DNA of 8,020 nt from Burkholderiaceae bacterium (GTDB lineage Bacteria; Pseudomonadota; Gammaproteobacteria; Burkholderiales; Burkholderiaceae): positions 1 through 8,020 of the forward strand of contig JANWUU010000380.1 in NCBI GenBank assembly GCA_025057735.1, written 5' to 3'. The position numbers were made by a program, and so were the translations under genes. This document shows, piece after piece, positions 7,964 to 8,020 of this stretch. Positions within the stretch are counted from its first letter, which is position 1. The number at the start of each line of letters is the position of its first letter. The notes beneath the pieces were generated by a model that did not search any database, was not told where the DNA came from, and was given only the letters and a program-made list of their open reading frames with translations.

Positions 7964-8020
7964 AGTTGAACTGGCGCAGGAAACGCAGGTCGCCGTCGAA
8001 GAACAGCCGCAGGTCGTCGA
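7962..8020 (-). CDS. pheS: Phenylalanyl-tRNA synthetase alpha subunit, C-terminal end only
   Basis: The last 18 codons before a TGA at 7962-7964 read [18 protein letters not shown]. This matches the conserved C terminus of PheS, which ends in a DLRxFxxxDLRFLxQF pattern. The rest of the gene lies beyond the window edge. Its position ten bases ahead of pheT is the standard pheST arrangement. The alpha subunit carries the aminoacylation active site, none of which is visible here. Confidence 0.9.
   Translation of the reverse strand, partial: DDLRLFFDGDLRFLRQFN

Overview
The window is GC-rich, and every gene I can support lies on the minus strand. It is a compact housekeeping block from a proteobacterium, most likely a betaproteobacterium. 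Three things point there: the gene order pheS-pheT-ihfA-merR-tRNA-Pro-surE-pcm-nlpD; the RlmD protein, whose stretches such as [16 protein letters not shown] and PTDFTQVNH resemble Burkholderiales sequences as I remember them; and the N-terminally extended IhfA with its [15 protein letters not shown] arm. This placement is an inference from memory, since no search was run.

In the order of transcription (high to low coordinates) the layout is as follows. The last 18 codons of pheS (7962-8020) are followed by complete pheT (5507-7951), ihfA (5116-5484) and a small MerR-type regulator (4701-5060). This is the classic phenylalanyl-tRNA synthetase / integration host factor operon. A tRNA-Pro with anticodon GGG and an encoded CCA end (4592-4668) comes next. 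A run of five genes then follows: surE (3795-4541), pcm (3130-3798), nlpD (2231-3133), a PolB-like 3'-5' exonuclease (1455-2234) and rlmD/rumA (91-1458). All four junctions in this run are 4-base stop/start overlaps, three ATGA and one GTGA. None of the overlapping starts has a clear Shine-Dalgarno sequence, which suggests one transcript with coupled translation.

Functionally, the first block covers translation (PheRS), nucleoid architecture (IHF alpha) and transcriptional control (MerR-like). The second block covers stationary-phase and damage housekeeping (SurE nucleotidase, isoaspartyl repair methyltransferase), cell-wall division control (the NlpD amidase activator lipoprotein), DNA processing (exonuclease) and 23S rRNA methylation (RlmD). 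In many beta- and gammaproteobacteria rpoS lies directly after nlpD. Here the exonuclease overlaps nlpD by 4 bases, so rpoS is not at that position.

I found no mobile element, CRISPR array, toxin-antitoxin or defence module, and no candidate for a new system. The points worth a second look are modest: the rpoS-less nlpD locus, the chain of coupled overlaps, the tRNA embedded just ahead of surE, an A-C mismatch in the tRNA T stem, the IhfA N-terminal extension, an inverted repeat before merR, and a short AT-richer insertion in PheT. Bases 1-90 hold only a small hairpin and, at best, the uncertain beginning of another gene.
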